DNA of 9,516 nt, taken from the NCBI GenBank assembly GCA_030147425.1, contig JASKZW010000100.1, positions 1-9,516 of the forward strand. Direction: 5' to 3'. The DNA is from Tissierellales bacterium. GTDB taxonomy: Bacteria > Bacillota_A > Clostridia > Tissierellales > JASKZW01. Under the pieces are notes generated by a model. That model searched no databases. It was given only the letters and a program-made list of their open reading frames with translations, and had not been told where the DNA came from. Below, in pieces: positions 1 to 7,032 of the stretch (within the stretch, counting starts at the first letter, position 1; the number at the start of each line of letters is the position of its first letter). Both the position numbers and the translations under genes were made by a program.

Positions 1-256
1 TTTTAAAAAACATATTGATTTTATTTCAATAATAGCTTTTTCTGATAACTGTGAGTTAAAATTTAAAATTCAAAATGTTACTTATTTCTCTAAAATAGTT
101 GATTTAATAAAAAGTTATAATAAAGTTATCTATACTAAAAGTGATATTAGTAATATATATAACTATATAAACAAAAAAAATATAACATCCTATAGGGCTA
201 GAAAAAACCATGTTAATAATATTAAAAGAAAATTAAAAAAAGCAAAGGATAATTAA
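1..256 (+). CDS. C-terminal end of a probable NERD-domain protein (5' truncated)
   Basis: An open frame read from base 2 enters the window from the left and ends at TAA 254-256, giving 84 visible residues. The visible part has a hydrophobic strand followed by polar residues (FISIIAFSDNCELKF), then a V-T-Y-F-S-K-I-V-D-L-I segment, and a tail with R-K-N-H-V-N-N-I-K. This order, and especially the late H-V-x-x-I-K, resembles the end of NERD (nuclease-related) domains, which are found in bacterial proteins of uncertain function often proposed to act on nucleic acids. The catalytic part would lie outside the window, so function cannot be judged. The gene is convergent with the DUF192 gene; the two overlap by 4 bp at their stop codons and share a terminator. 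The frame is certain from the uninterrupted translation; the family call is moderate. Confidence 0.6.
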   Translation, partial: FKKHIDFISIIAFSDNCELKFKIQNVTYFSKIVDLIKSYNKVIYTKSDISNIYNYINKKNITSYRARKNHVNNIKRKLKKAKDN

Positions 257-270
257 GTCCTTTGCTTTTT
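237..270. terminator. Bidirectional intrinsic terminator shared by convergent genes
   Basis: A perfect 13-bp inverted repeat (237-249 and 258-270) with an 8-nt loop has an A-run on its left side and a T-run on its right, so it can act as a rho-independent terminator in both directions. The core is AGCAAAGGA / TCCTTTGCT. Both stop codons of the convergent genes (plus TAA 254-256, minus TAA 255-253) lie in the loop, so the stem arms are also the last codons of each gene. It ends the tad operon on the minus strand and the NERD-like gene on the plus strand. Confidence 0.85.
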
Positions 271-582
271 ATTATCTATATAAGATTTTATAGACTGTAT
301 AAGCCTCTTATCCTTAAATACTACAGTAGGATTAGTTTCTACAACATGTCTAGCGCCTTCTACTTTTTTACCTATCTTCCAAGGATTAATTATTTCATAA
401 TCTATTGTATGAAAGTTTTCATCTAAATAATGAACTGCTATTGGAAACTTCATAAAAGAAGTATGGATTCTACTAGTATTCGTAAATAAAAGTGCCTGAT
501 CATCATCCAAACCATCTTTAAACATAAGTCCCTTAAATCTTTTTAAAAAGTTATCTGCTATTTTTAATTTCATACTACACAT
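253..582 (-). CDS. DUF192 family protein, last gene of the tad operon
   Basis: This 109-residue protein matches the DUF192 pattern. It has a basic R-F-K-G-L-M-F motif near residues 15-21, then a hydrophobic core strand, and then an M-K-F-P-I-A-V-H-Y-L-D-E stretch (44-55) corresponding to the family's conserved WMKNT-IPLD-hydrophobic-D segment. The usual Trp before Met is replaced here (S-F-M-K). DUF192 proteins are small beta-rich domains of unknown function, often secreted or lipid-anchored; I see no signal peptide here. The start at 582 is preferred because GGAGG (592-596) lies 9 nt upstream, inside tadC; an internal ATG at 573 would be 18 nt away. The gene overlaps the tadC stop by 8 nt, so it is probably translationally coupled and belongs to the pilus operon. 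Its role is unknown. Confidence 0.8.
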   Translation of the reverse strand: MCSMKLKIADNFLKRFKGLMFKDGLDDDQALLFTNTSRIHTSFMKFPIAVHYLDENFHTIDYEIINPWKIGKKVEGARHVVETNPTVVFKDKRLIQSIKSYIDNKKQRT

Positions 583-1492
583 TTCCCAAAGCCTCCATTA
601 AATTTGGAACAGCTGGTCCAAGAAGTATTATAAATATTACTGGGAAAATAAAAAGTACCATAGGTATAAGAATCTTTACAGGTATTTTTGCAGCCCTTTC
701 TTCTACTTCTTGTCTATGTGAATCTCTAATCATCTTTGATTGTGAGTTTAAAACGTTCTGCATAGATATTCCTAATTCATCCGCCTGATTTATTGCGGAT
801 ACAAAAGACTTAACATCAGCAACCTGAGTCCTATCTGCTACCCCATTTAAAGCCTCTTTTCTAGCCTTACCTAGAGTTATCTCCCTTCTAGCTATAGCAA
901 ACTCATCTATCAAAGGCCCATCTGCCTTTTCTATTACATATCCTAAGGCCTGGTCAAAACTAAGCCCTGCTACAACACTTACAGATAAAATATCCATTAC
1001 CTCTGGTAGTTGAGATTTTATTTGCTTCTTTCTTTCAGTTACCTTAGCTTCTAATGAGTATGTTCTAAAAACATATCCAAAAATTAAACCTAAAGCTCCA
1101 TACTTAATAGGTTCTAATAAACCTCTTTGTTTTGTTCCAATTAAAAATCCTAATGCTGTTAAACTAACTATAATTATTATATTCATCGCCATATAATCTC
1201 TGGCATTCATTCTTATTCCTGCAAGCTTTAGCTTTTCAGCTAGCTTACTTTGAGAATCTTCCTTAACAGGAATAAACATCGCAACAGATCTAACCATATT
1301 ATCTACTATTGGTTTAACTATCCTATCATGAAAAGATAAATCCATTATATCTTCATCTAGATTAACTACCTTATTTAAATTCTTTATAATCTCTATTCTT
1401 TTCTTTATAATTTCATTAGCTTCATTTAGTATACCTAAGAGGCTCTCCATTATAAAGAAACTGGATATTCCTAATATAATACTCTGTAACAT
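575..1492 (-). CDS. tadC: TadC, inner-membrane platform protein of the Flp pilus (T2SSF domain)
   Basis: This is a 305-residue polytopic membrane protein of the type II secretion F / GspF family. It forms the membrane platform of the Flp pilus machine with TadB, coupling CpaF ATP hydrolysis to pilin extrusion. Hydrophobic segments lie near residues 5-22, 101-118, 127-144 and 271-294. The T2SSF domain spans roughly 163-290 and carries Q-L-P-E-V-M-D-I-L-S-V-S-V-V-A-G-L-S-F-D, typical of the family. An L-x-L-A-G-I motif (88-93) precedes the second membrane segment, as in other TadC proteins. The length is normal. The ATG at 1492 has AGAGG 6 nt upstream and starts 1 nt after the tadB stop; the 3' end overlaps the DUF192 gene by 8 nt. 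Confidence 0.93.
   Translation of the reverse strand: MLQSIILGISSFFIMESLLGILNEANEIIKKRIEIIKNLNKVVNLDEDIMDLSFHDRIVKPIVDNMVRSVAMFIPVKEDSQSKLAEKLKLAGIRMNARDYMAMNIIIIVSLTALGFLIGTKQRGLLEPIKYGALGLIFGYVFRTYSLEAKVTERKKQIKSQLPEVMDILSVSVVAGLSFDQALGYVIEKADGPLIDEFAIARREITLGKARKEALNGVADRTQVADVKSFVSAINQADELGISMQNVLNSQSKMIRDSHRQEVEERAAKIPVKILIPMVLFIFPVIFIILLGPAVPNLMEALGNV
592..596 (-). promoter_or_regulatory. Ribosome binding site for the DUF192 gene, inside tadC
   Basis: The minus strand reads GGAGG followed by 9 nt and then ATG at 582. The motif falls within the last codons of tadC (M-E-A-L), so ribosomes finishing tadC pass directly over the initiation region. It decides between the two candidate starts of the DUF192 gene in favour of 582. 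Confidence 0.6.
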
Positions 1493-1493
1493 A

Positions 1494-2435
1494 TTACACC
1501 TCTATATTTACAATTTTCTTTATAGTCATAAATCCCAAACCTTCCAATATAATACTTATAATCAAAAGAATTTTACCAAAAGTTGTAGTAAACAAAGGCT
1601 CCATATACTCCTTATTTACTAGAGATACTATTATTAATAATGCAAATGGTAAAAATCCAATTATTTTTCCTGAAATTTCACCTTGAGCTGTCATAGCCTT
1701 TATTTTCTTTTTAATTATTATTCTGTCCCTTATAGTTGTTCCTATATTATCTAAAACATCTGCTAGGTTACCTCCAACTTGCCTCTGTATAGCTACTGCT
1801 GTATTCATAAGTTCCATATCTTCAGAACCCATTCTTCTAGCTGTATCCTCCATAGCTACTTCAAGTCTCTCTCCAAGCTCCACTTCTCTACCAATTTTTA
1901 GAAATTCCGGACCAATAGGATCCGGTAAATCACGAGCCACACTACCCATAGCCTGCTCAAAAGTAAAACCTGCCCTTAAACTGTTTGAGATTATAAGTAT
2001 TACATCTCCTAGCTGATCATTAAAAAGGTCCATTCTATCCTTCTTTTTCTTCTTTAAATGTAAAGGTGGTGCTATAAACCCAAAAAGTGCTCCTCCAATG
2101 GCTAGTACCATATCATTCTTTATTATTAATATAATTAAAAATGGAAGAGCTGTAATTACTGCCCTTATTTTTAAATATTCCTCAGTTCTTAAATGTATTC
2201 CAGCCTGTAAAAGTTCTTCCTGTATTTTTTCTTCTAATGAAGCATCAATTTGTATACCCTTTTTTTCTACATTTTTCCCATATGCTAAAGGAGCCTCTTT
2301 CTCTATGCTTTCTAGCCTTTCCCTATAAACTATATAATTTTTATAGACCAAGTTTATCAAAACTATCAAAAGATTATAAACTATATAAGAAATACTCAGC
2401 GCTAAAGCTAATTTTCTAATTAATACTGTGTTCAT
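1494..2435 (-). CDS. tadB: TadB, inner-membrane platform protein of the Flp pilus (T2SSF domain)
   Basis: This 313-residue protein is the partner of TadC in the pilus assembly platform. Residue numbers count from the ATG at 2435. It has an N-terminal hydrophobic segment near 11-31, an L-L-Q-A-G-I motif (75-80), a hydrophobic pair about 91-125, a T2SSF domain about 137-263 with F-N-D-Q-L-G-D and S-L-R-A-G-F-T-F-E-Q-A, and two C-terminal membrane segments (about 258-273 and 288-305). The frame stays open 8 codons further upstream to a TTG at 2459. The ATG at 2435 is chosen because AGGTG, overlapping the cpaF stop, sits 5 nt ahead of it. With this start the gap to cpaF is 8 nt and the gap to tadC is 1 nt. 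Confidence 0.92.
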   Translation of the reverse strand: MNTVLIRKLALALSISYIVYNLLIVLINLVYKNYIVYRERLESIEKEAPLAYGKNVEKKGIQIDASLEEKIQEELLQAGIHLRTEEYLKIRAVITALPFLIILIIKNDMVLAIGGALFGFIAPPLHLKKKKKDRMDLFNDQLGDVILIISNSLRAGFTFEQAMGSVARDLPDPIGPEFLKIGREVELGERLEVAMEDTARRMGSEDMELMNTAVAIQRQVGGNLADVLDNIGTTIRDRIIIKKKIKAMTAQGEISGKIIGFLPFALLIIVSLVNKEYMEPLFTTTFGKILLIISIILEGLGFMTIKKIVNIEV

Positions 2436-2443
2436 ATATTCAC

Positions 2444-3808
2444 CTACTTTGCAAACCAATCTTCTTGAATAGATACTCCATTATCTTGTAATCTATCTAA
2501 AATATATGGTCTTATTCCTGTTGGTTCAAACTTTCCTCTTAACTTTCCTGATGCATCATATCCATCTGCCTTAAAAACAAAAATATCCTGAAGAGTTACA
2601 GTATCTCCCTCCATACCTGTAACTTCTGATATTGCAACTACCTTCCTTGAACCATCCCTAAATCTAGTTTGTTGAATTATTAAATCAATTGCTGAAGCAA
2701 TTTGTTCACGAATAGCTTTTATTGGTAAATCCATTCCAGCCATCATTACCATGGTTTCAAGCCTTGCAACCATATCTCTTGGTGTATTAGCATGGGCTGT
2801 TGATAAAGAACCATCATGACCTGTATTCATGGCCTGAAGCATGTCAAGAGCCTCTCCTGAACGAATCTCTCCTACTATGATTCTATCTGGTCTCATACGT
2901 AAGCAGTTTTTAACTAAATCTCTAATAGGAACCGCTCCCTTGCCCTCTACGTTAGCTGGTCTCGCCTCTAAAGTTATTACGTGATCCTGCATCATTTGAA
3001 GCTCAGCTGCGTCTTCTACTGTTACAATTCTCTCTGTTTCTGGAATAAAGCTTGATAAAACATTTAAAAGAGTGGTTTTACCAGAACCAGTACCTCCAGA
3101 TACCATAATATTAGCCCTACCTTCTACAGCTGCTTTCAAAAAAGAAGCCATTTGAAAAGATAGGGAATTAAAATCTATTAGGTCCTTAATCTCTAAAGGA
3201 GTGGAATTAAATTTCCTAATAGTTATAGTAGGGCCATTTAACGCTACAGGTGGAACTATAGCATTTACACGAGATCCATCTTCTAAACGGGCATCTACCA
3301 TTGGATTAGCCTCATCACAACGTCTTCCTAGTGGAGATACTATCCTATTTATAATTTGCATAACGTGTTCATCATCTCTAAAAAATACATTAGCAAGTTG
3401 AATTTTACCTTTTTTCTCCACATAAATTTGCTTAGGTCCATTAACCATTATCTCCGAAATATCTTCATCTCTTATCAACTGCTCTAAAGGTCCCAAACCT
3501 GTTACATCATCATAAATCTCTTGAGTTATTTTATCTCTCTTAACCTTAGTTAAAGCCTCACCACTAGAAGATAATAGATTTTCTATTATAGCTCTAACAT
3601 CTATACCTTCTTTATCTCCTTGATTTTCTTGTATCCTCTTATTATAAATATCTATAACATCTCTATGAACTAATTTTTTTAAGTCTTCATACTCATCAAC
3701 ATGGTCCATAGTTTCTGGTTCAAAAGAAGAAAAGTCTACCATACCTGGCATTGCACCATCAAAAGACTCTATCTTCTTAGCTTGTTTTAGTCTTTCTGAT
3801 AAATTCAC
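2444..3808 (-). CDS. cpaF: CpaF/TadA, hexameric secretion ATPase powering Flp pilus assembly
   Basis: This 454-residue protein is a cytoplasmic traffic ATPase of the VirB11/PilT superfamily. Motifs appear in the expected order: an N-terminal helical region (1-110), a Walker A G-G-T-G-S-G-K-T-T (238-246), an Asp-box V-T-V-E-D-A-A-E-L (262-270), a Walker B region R-I-I-V-G-E-I-R-S-G-E-A (309-320) with E314, and a His-box N-T-G-H-D-G-S-L-S-T-A-H-A-N (328-341). The length is typical of CpaF, and all key residues are present, so it should be active. The start is GTG at 3808, with GGGTG 7 nt upstream, 16 nt after the cpaE stop. It is expected to bind the cytoplasmic face of TadB/TadC. Confidence 0.97.
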   Translation of the reverse strand: MNLSERLKQAKKIESFDGAMPGMVDFSSFEPETMDHVDEYEDLKKLVHRDVIDIYNKRIQENQGDKEGIDVRAIIENLLSSSGEALTKVKRDKITQEIYDDVTGLGPLEQLIRDEDISEIMVNGPKQIYVEKKGKIQLANVFFRDDEHVMQIINRIVSPLGRRCDEANPMVDARLEDGSRVNAIVPPVALNGPTITIRKFNSTPLEIKDLIDFNSLSFQMASFLKAAVEGRANIMVSGGTGSGKTTLLNVLSSFIPETERIVTVEDAAELQMMQDHVITLEARPANVEGKGAVPIRDLVKNCLRMRPDRIIVGEIRSGEALDMLQAMNTGHDGSLSTAHANTPRDMVARLETMVMMAGMDLPIKAIREQIASAIDLIIQQTRFRDGSRKVVAISEVTGMEGDTVTLQDIFVFKADGYDASGKLRGKFEPTGIRPYILDRLQDNGVSIQEDWFAK

Positions 3809-3824
3809 TATAAATCACCCTTAT

Positions 3825-5090
3825 CTACTTTCTTCTCTTTTTTACTTTTCTTTTCTTAACTTTAGGTCTTTTAACCTTTTTTTTCTTTCCACCTATTCCT
3901 AACTTACCAATAATTTTCTCTAATGGATTTGATGATTCTTTGGATTCTACACCATCTCCATCATCTTCAGATTCGTCTATCATATTAGCTAATACTTGAT
4001 AATCTTTACTTGTTTTTGACATAGGTGAATCAGATACTATAGGTTTTCCTAGATTAATAGCTTCTAAAGCTATTTTTTGATCATAAGCTATTGAATGCCA
4101 TACTTCCATCTCAAGTGCTCTTCCTAAATCTTTCAATTTAACCCTACTTGGTTCCTCTTTTCCAATAACTACCTTAATTTTTTCAGCTCCTATTAAAGAA
4201 TTTAAAATAACTAAGCCTTTTTTAGTGTTTTTTAATGTTGATAAGTCCATTCCTGTTACAAAAAGAACCTGGGATGAAGCATCAAAAGCTGATAGATTTA
4301 TAGAATTAAAACCTACAGCAGTATCTATTATTAAATAATCATAATGCGTTCTTAATGATGATATAACTTTTTCTACAGAAGAAGCTGATATATTTATAGC
4401 ATACTCCGGACTTGATGGAGCTTGCAAAACTCCAATACCTGATGAGTGCACTGCCATATACTTTCTTATGGTATCTGTATTTAAACTAGGTTGTTCTTCT
4501 AATAGTGTTGATATATTATCTTTAGAATCTATTCTTAAGAAGCTTGCAACATCACCAAATTCCATATTAAAATCTAAAATAGCAACTTTTCTTCTTTTTT
4601 GTGCTAACTTTATAGCCAAGTTAACTGCAAGGCTAGTTTTTCCTACTCCACCTTTAGTACTAAATACAGTTATAACTTTAGACTTCCAATTACTTGTACC
4701 ACTATTTTCTAAAGCAGTCATTCTTGTTGATTCGTTGCTTTTTATACCTTTTAATTGTGAATTTAATGTGGTCATATCTATATTCATAGGAAGAACATAG
4801 TGTACACCTGTTTGAACTATTTTTTGAATTGATTCTGGTGTATAGTCTTCCGTAACTACCACAGGTATCGACCTTGGTCTTAATAAATAAATTTGTTGAC
4901 ATACTCTTAGGAGCATAGACGTGTTACTAGATGAAAGTACTACTATATCTGGTTTTGCCTTACTTATATTGTCCAATATACTATTTTCATCATAAGTTCT
5001 CCCTACAAGTTTTATATTATCATCCTGCATCATGGTCATCAGTCTCTTACTGATCATATCATCTGCAAAGACTAGTACTTTAACCTCCAT
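3825..5090 (-). CDS. cpaE: CpaE/TadZ, ParA/MinD-like ATPase with pseudoreceiver domain
   Basis: This 421-residue protein is the localisation factor of Tad systems. Residues 1-115 resemble a response-regulator receiver fold (strand V-K-V-L-V-F-A-D-D, then K-P-D-I-V-V-L), but Ser53 sits where the phosphorylated Asp would be, so it is a pseudoreceiver. Residues 138-365 are a ParA/MinD-type ATPase: deviant Walker A K-G-G-V-G-K-T-S (146-153), Walker A' I-L-D-F-N (D173) and Walker B D-Y-L-I-I-D (251-256). An acidic stretch (372-384) is followed by a lysine/arginine-rich tail (402-421), which could bind acidic lipid, DNA or a partner. The ATG at 5090 has a strong AGGAGG, whose first bases belong to the cpaB stop codon, 9 nt away. 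In related systems it helps position the pilus machine at a pole. Confidence 0.94.
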   Translation of the reverse strand: MEVKVLVFADDMISKRLMTMMQDDNIKLVGRTYDENSILDNISKAKPDIVVLSSSNTSMLLRVCQQIYLLRPRSIPVVVTEDYTPESIQKIVQTGVHYVLPMNIDMTTLNSQLKGIKSNESTRMTALENSGTSNWKSKVITVFSTKGGVGKTSLAVNLAIKLAQKRRKVAILDFNMEFGDVASFLRIDSKDNISTLLEEQPSLNTDTIRKYMAVHSSGIGVLQAPSSPEYAINISASSVEKVISSLRTHYDYLIIDTAVGFNSINLSAFDASSQVLFVTGMDLSTLKNTKKGLVILNSLIGAEKIKVVIGKEEPSRVKLKDLGRALEMEVWHSIAYDQKIALEAINLGKPIVSDSPMSKTSKDYQVLANMIDESEDDGDGVESKESSNPLEKIIGKLGIGGKKKKVKRPKVKKRKVKKRRK

Positions 5091-5099
5091 ATTTTCCTC

Positions 5100-5810
5100 C
5101 TAGTTTCCTACATTAAAAAAGTTAAACTCATCTTTTTCTAACTTACTATCATCTTCTTGATTTCTCAATGCTAATCTTATTTCTTGAACGTTTGGTATTG
5201 CTACAGAAAGTTTAAGTGCCTCCTCAGGAGTAACCTCAAATGTAACTGTTGCATAACCTTCCTCTGATGTTTCAGACTCTGGATTAATCTTTCTATCTAA
5301 AGCTAAGATTTTTACATTCTCTAGTATAACCTTGGCTTTAGGCCCTATTCCTGCAGCCTGCTCTCCTTGACTAGGAGGTACTAAGCCTATAATATCTGTA
5401 TTATTACCTACTTTTAATAAACCTGAGACTCCTGTTGAGTAGGCAACATCTAGTGATACTGCTCTTTGTCCTTTTTCTACTACATATCCTAGACCTCCTG
5501 TTGCCTGGCCTACTTCATAAATTTTCTCTTCCATAAAAACATCATCAGGCATAAAGTTTACCTTAGTAACTTTTCCTATAACTTCATCTGCATTTTTTAT
5601 AGCTCCCTCAGGAACCGAATCTTTATATATTTTTTTAGTATAAACTAGATCCTGTGTAATAAGAGTTTGAGGTCCTATTTTTTCACTTGCCATAACTACT
5701 GGTATTAAATCTTCTTCATTTATTTTATTTTTATTTCCTAATGGATTAAATAAAGTTATAACAAATACTAAAACTGCTACAACTAAAGATATTAATTTTG
5801 TCTTCTTCAA
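5100..5810 (-). CDS. cpaB: CpaB/RcpC, Flp pilus assembly protein with SAF domain
   Basis: This 236-residue protein has a single N-terminal membrane anchor (about 4-22, preceded by K-K-T-K) and the rest is extracytoplasmic. Residues about 34-96 form a SAF-like domain (V-V-M-A-S-E-K-I-G-P-Q-T-L-I-T). The following region G-Y-V-V-E-K-G-Q-R-A-V-S-L-D-V, then G-V-S-G-L-L-K-V-G-N-N-T-D-I-I-G-L-V (108-144), matches the conserved RcpC/CpaB pattern. In Gram-negative bacteria CpaB works with the secretin; here no secretin is present, so it probably acts on the outer face of the membrane or in the wall. The start is a TTG at 5810, preceded in frame by TGA, with GAAGGAAGG 8 nt upstream. An out-of-frame ATG lies between them (see findings). 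Gap to cpaE is 9 nt. Confidence 0.9.
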   Translation of the reverse strand: MKKTKLISLVVAVLVFVITLFNPLGNKNKINEEDLIPVVMASEKIGPQTLITQDLVYTKKIYKDSVPEGAIKNADEVIGKVTKVNFMPDDVFMEEKIYEVGQATGGLGYVVEKGQRAVSLDVAYSTGVSGLLKVGNNTDIIGLVPPSQGEQAAGIGPKAKVILENVKILALDRKINPESETSEEGYATVTFEVTPEEALKLSVAIPNVQEIRLALRNQEDDSKLEKDEFNFFNVGN

Positions 5811-5818
5811 TTTTCATA

Positions 5819-5827
5819 CCTTCCTTC
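5819..5827 (-). promoter_or_regulatory. Ribosome binding site of cpaB, with a competing out-of-frame ATG
   Basis: On the minus strand GAAGGAAGG ends 8 nt before the in-frame TTG at 5810. An ATG at 5817-5815 sits 1 nt after this motif (5 nt after its first AAGG) but is in another frame, which closes after 23 codons. The site therefore supports the TTG start while leaving a decoy start in the spacer. Confidence 0.5.
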
Positions 5828-5834
5828 TACTAAA

Positions 5835-6317
5835 CTATTTAGGCGACCATACATATCCATTTGGATTTTCTTTAACCATTTTGTCAGATATGGCCACCTT
5901 TATAGGGATTTCATTTATATTAAACATCTTCAAAAAAATTGGATCATATTTATTTTCTAGAATTATATTAGTAGTGGCAGTCCTAGCTCCCTTAATAAAT
6001 CCATGTTCTGCCTTCCTATACTTACTATAATCTTCTATCCATTCTACCTTAACCTTACTAGGGTTGATACCATTTGCCATAGCTATATTATCAGCAATTT
6101 CCTTTAAATCCTTTTCCGGATCTTCTGATTGAAAAAGTGGTTCAGCTAAGTCATATCTAGTATCCTTTATTAAATATGCTATATCTGTCAATTTATCTTT
6201 TTCATTACTATATAAAGAGTAATCTGCAGCAAATCCTATACATGCTAAAAGTAAAATCAATACAAAACTAAAGAGAACCATAAGTTCCCCCTTTTCAGCT
6301 CTAAATTCTCTCAACAT
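5835..6317 (-). CDS. Short TadE/TadG-like pseudopilin
   Basis: This 160-residue protein has an N-terminal R-A-E-K-G-E motif, then a hydrophobic helix L-M-V-L-F-S-F-V-L-I-L-L-L-A-C-I-G-F-A-A-D (12-32), and an extracytoplasmic remainder. The layout is that of TadE/TadG pseudopilins, and the end of the helix (G-F-A-A-D-Y) is TadG-like, but there is no long C-terminal von Willebrand domain as in full TadG. A peptidase site G10|E11 is possible, but the Glu usually found five residues after the cut is Leu here. The ATG at 6317 is chosen because GAGGTG lies 4 nt upstream; a GTG at 6329 in the same frame has no good ribosome binding site. The gap to the previous gene is 16 nt and to cpaB 24 nt. Confidence 0.75.
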   Translation of the reverse strand: MLREFRAEKGELMVLFSFVLILLLACIGFAADYSLYSNEKDKLTDIAYLIKDTRYDLAEPLFQSEDPEKDLKEIADNIAMANGINPSKVKVEWIEDYSKYRKAEHGFIKGARTATTNIILENKYDPIFLKMFNINEIPIKVAISDKMVKENPNGYVWSPK

Positions 6318-6333
6318 ATCGCACCTCACTGTC

Positions 6334-7032
6334 TTAATTATCTAATTCATCTGGTACATGTGGATTTTTTATAATTGGATTCCATCTCATATTTCTAGAT
6401 GTTTTATAAATAGTTTTTTCATGAATCAAACCATCAGGATATAAAGATTTCATCAAAGCACCCTTCGGCTCTATTTTATAATTAACCCTAATCTGTGCTA
6501 TAAGAGTTGTAGAAAAGGTTGGATTGGATTGGAAGTTTCTACCATCCGCACCATAATTTTTCTTATAATGGTAATGCTGTAAACCTGAATAGATTCCTAT
6601 TCTACTCTGCCTTCCTTCTTCAAAATCAAGAAACTCTATATTATCTATATTAATATCAGGATCTCTTTTTTCTATCTCTTTTTTTATATATTCTTCTGTT
6701 GTCAAGCCTGATAAAAATTTATGATCCATATAAAAATCCTTACCCCTATTTTGAATCTGTCCTGTCTGTAAATCATAACCATGACCAAATCTATTCTCTA
6801 CAGGACCATAAGGATTTAAATAGTTTTGTAAAGCTTTAGTTTCCTCTTCACTAAATTCTAATTTTACTATAGAATCTCTTAAAGCCATATTAAAAGCAAT
6901 TTTATCATAAAGAACGGTAGAATAATCTATTATCATAAAAACTAACATCAAAAAAATTGGTAGGACTAGAGCATACTCAACCAGACCTTGGCCATTTTCT
7001 TTAAGAGCTTTGCTTTTTAGGCTCTTTAACAT
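6334..7032 (-). CDS. tadE: TadE-like pseudopilin (second)
   Basis: This 232-residue protein has a class III prepilin-like N-terminus: a basic leader, then N-G|Q-G-L-V-E-Y-A-L-V-L-P-I-F-L-M-L-V-F-M-I-I-D-Y (cut expected after G14, Glu at 19). It continues as a membrane helix and an extracytoplasmic domain of about 195 residues with no recognised enzyme motif. TadE-like proteins are minor pilins or pseudopilins that help prime or stabilise the Flp fibre. A GGGAGGAG motif lies 2 nt before an ATG at 7041 and 9 nt before the ATG at 7032, so 7032 is preferred. The gene overlaps the preceding tadE-like gene by 32 nt, which suggests translational coupling of the two pseudopilins. The exact partner roles are inferred from family knowledge. 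Confidence 0.82.
   Translation of the reverse strand: MLKSLKSKALKENGQGLVEYALVLPIFLMLVFMIIDYSTVLYDKIAFNMALRDSIVKLEFSEEETKALQNYLNPYGPVENRFGHGYDLQTGQIQNRGKDFYMDHKFLSGLTTEEYIKKEIEKRDPDINIDNIEFLDFEEGRQSRIGIYSGLQHYHYKKNYGADGRNFQSNPTFSTTLIAQIRVNYKIEPKGALMKSLYPDGLIHEKTIYKTSRNMRWNPIIKNPHVPDELDN

Noticed and set aside
2098..2419. Two open frames on the plus strand opposite tadB
   Set aside because: They run antisense to a clearly conserved TadB coding sequence, have low-complexity translations and no supporting ribosome binding site.
3201..3401. Plus-strand open frame opposite cpaF
   Set aside because: It mirrors conserved CpaF codons and its translation resembles no family.
4468..4902. A plus-strand frame (4468-4800) and a minus-strand frame (4702-4902) inside cpaE
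   Set aside because: Both overlap the CpaE ATPase and receiver coding in other frames and show no recognisable motifs.
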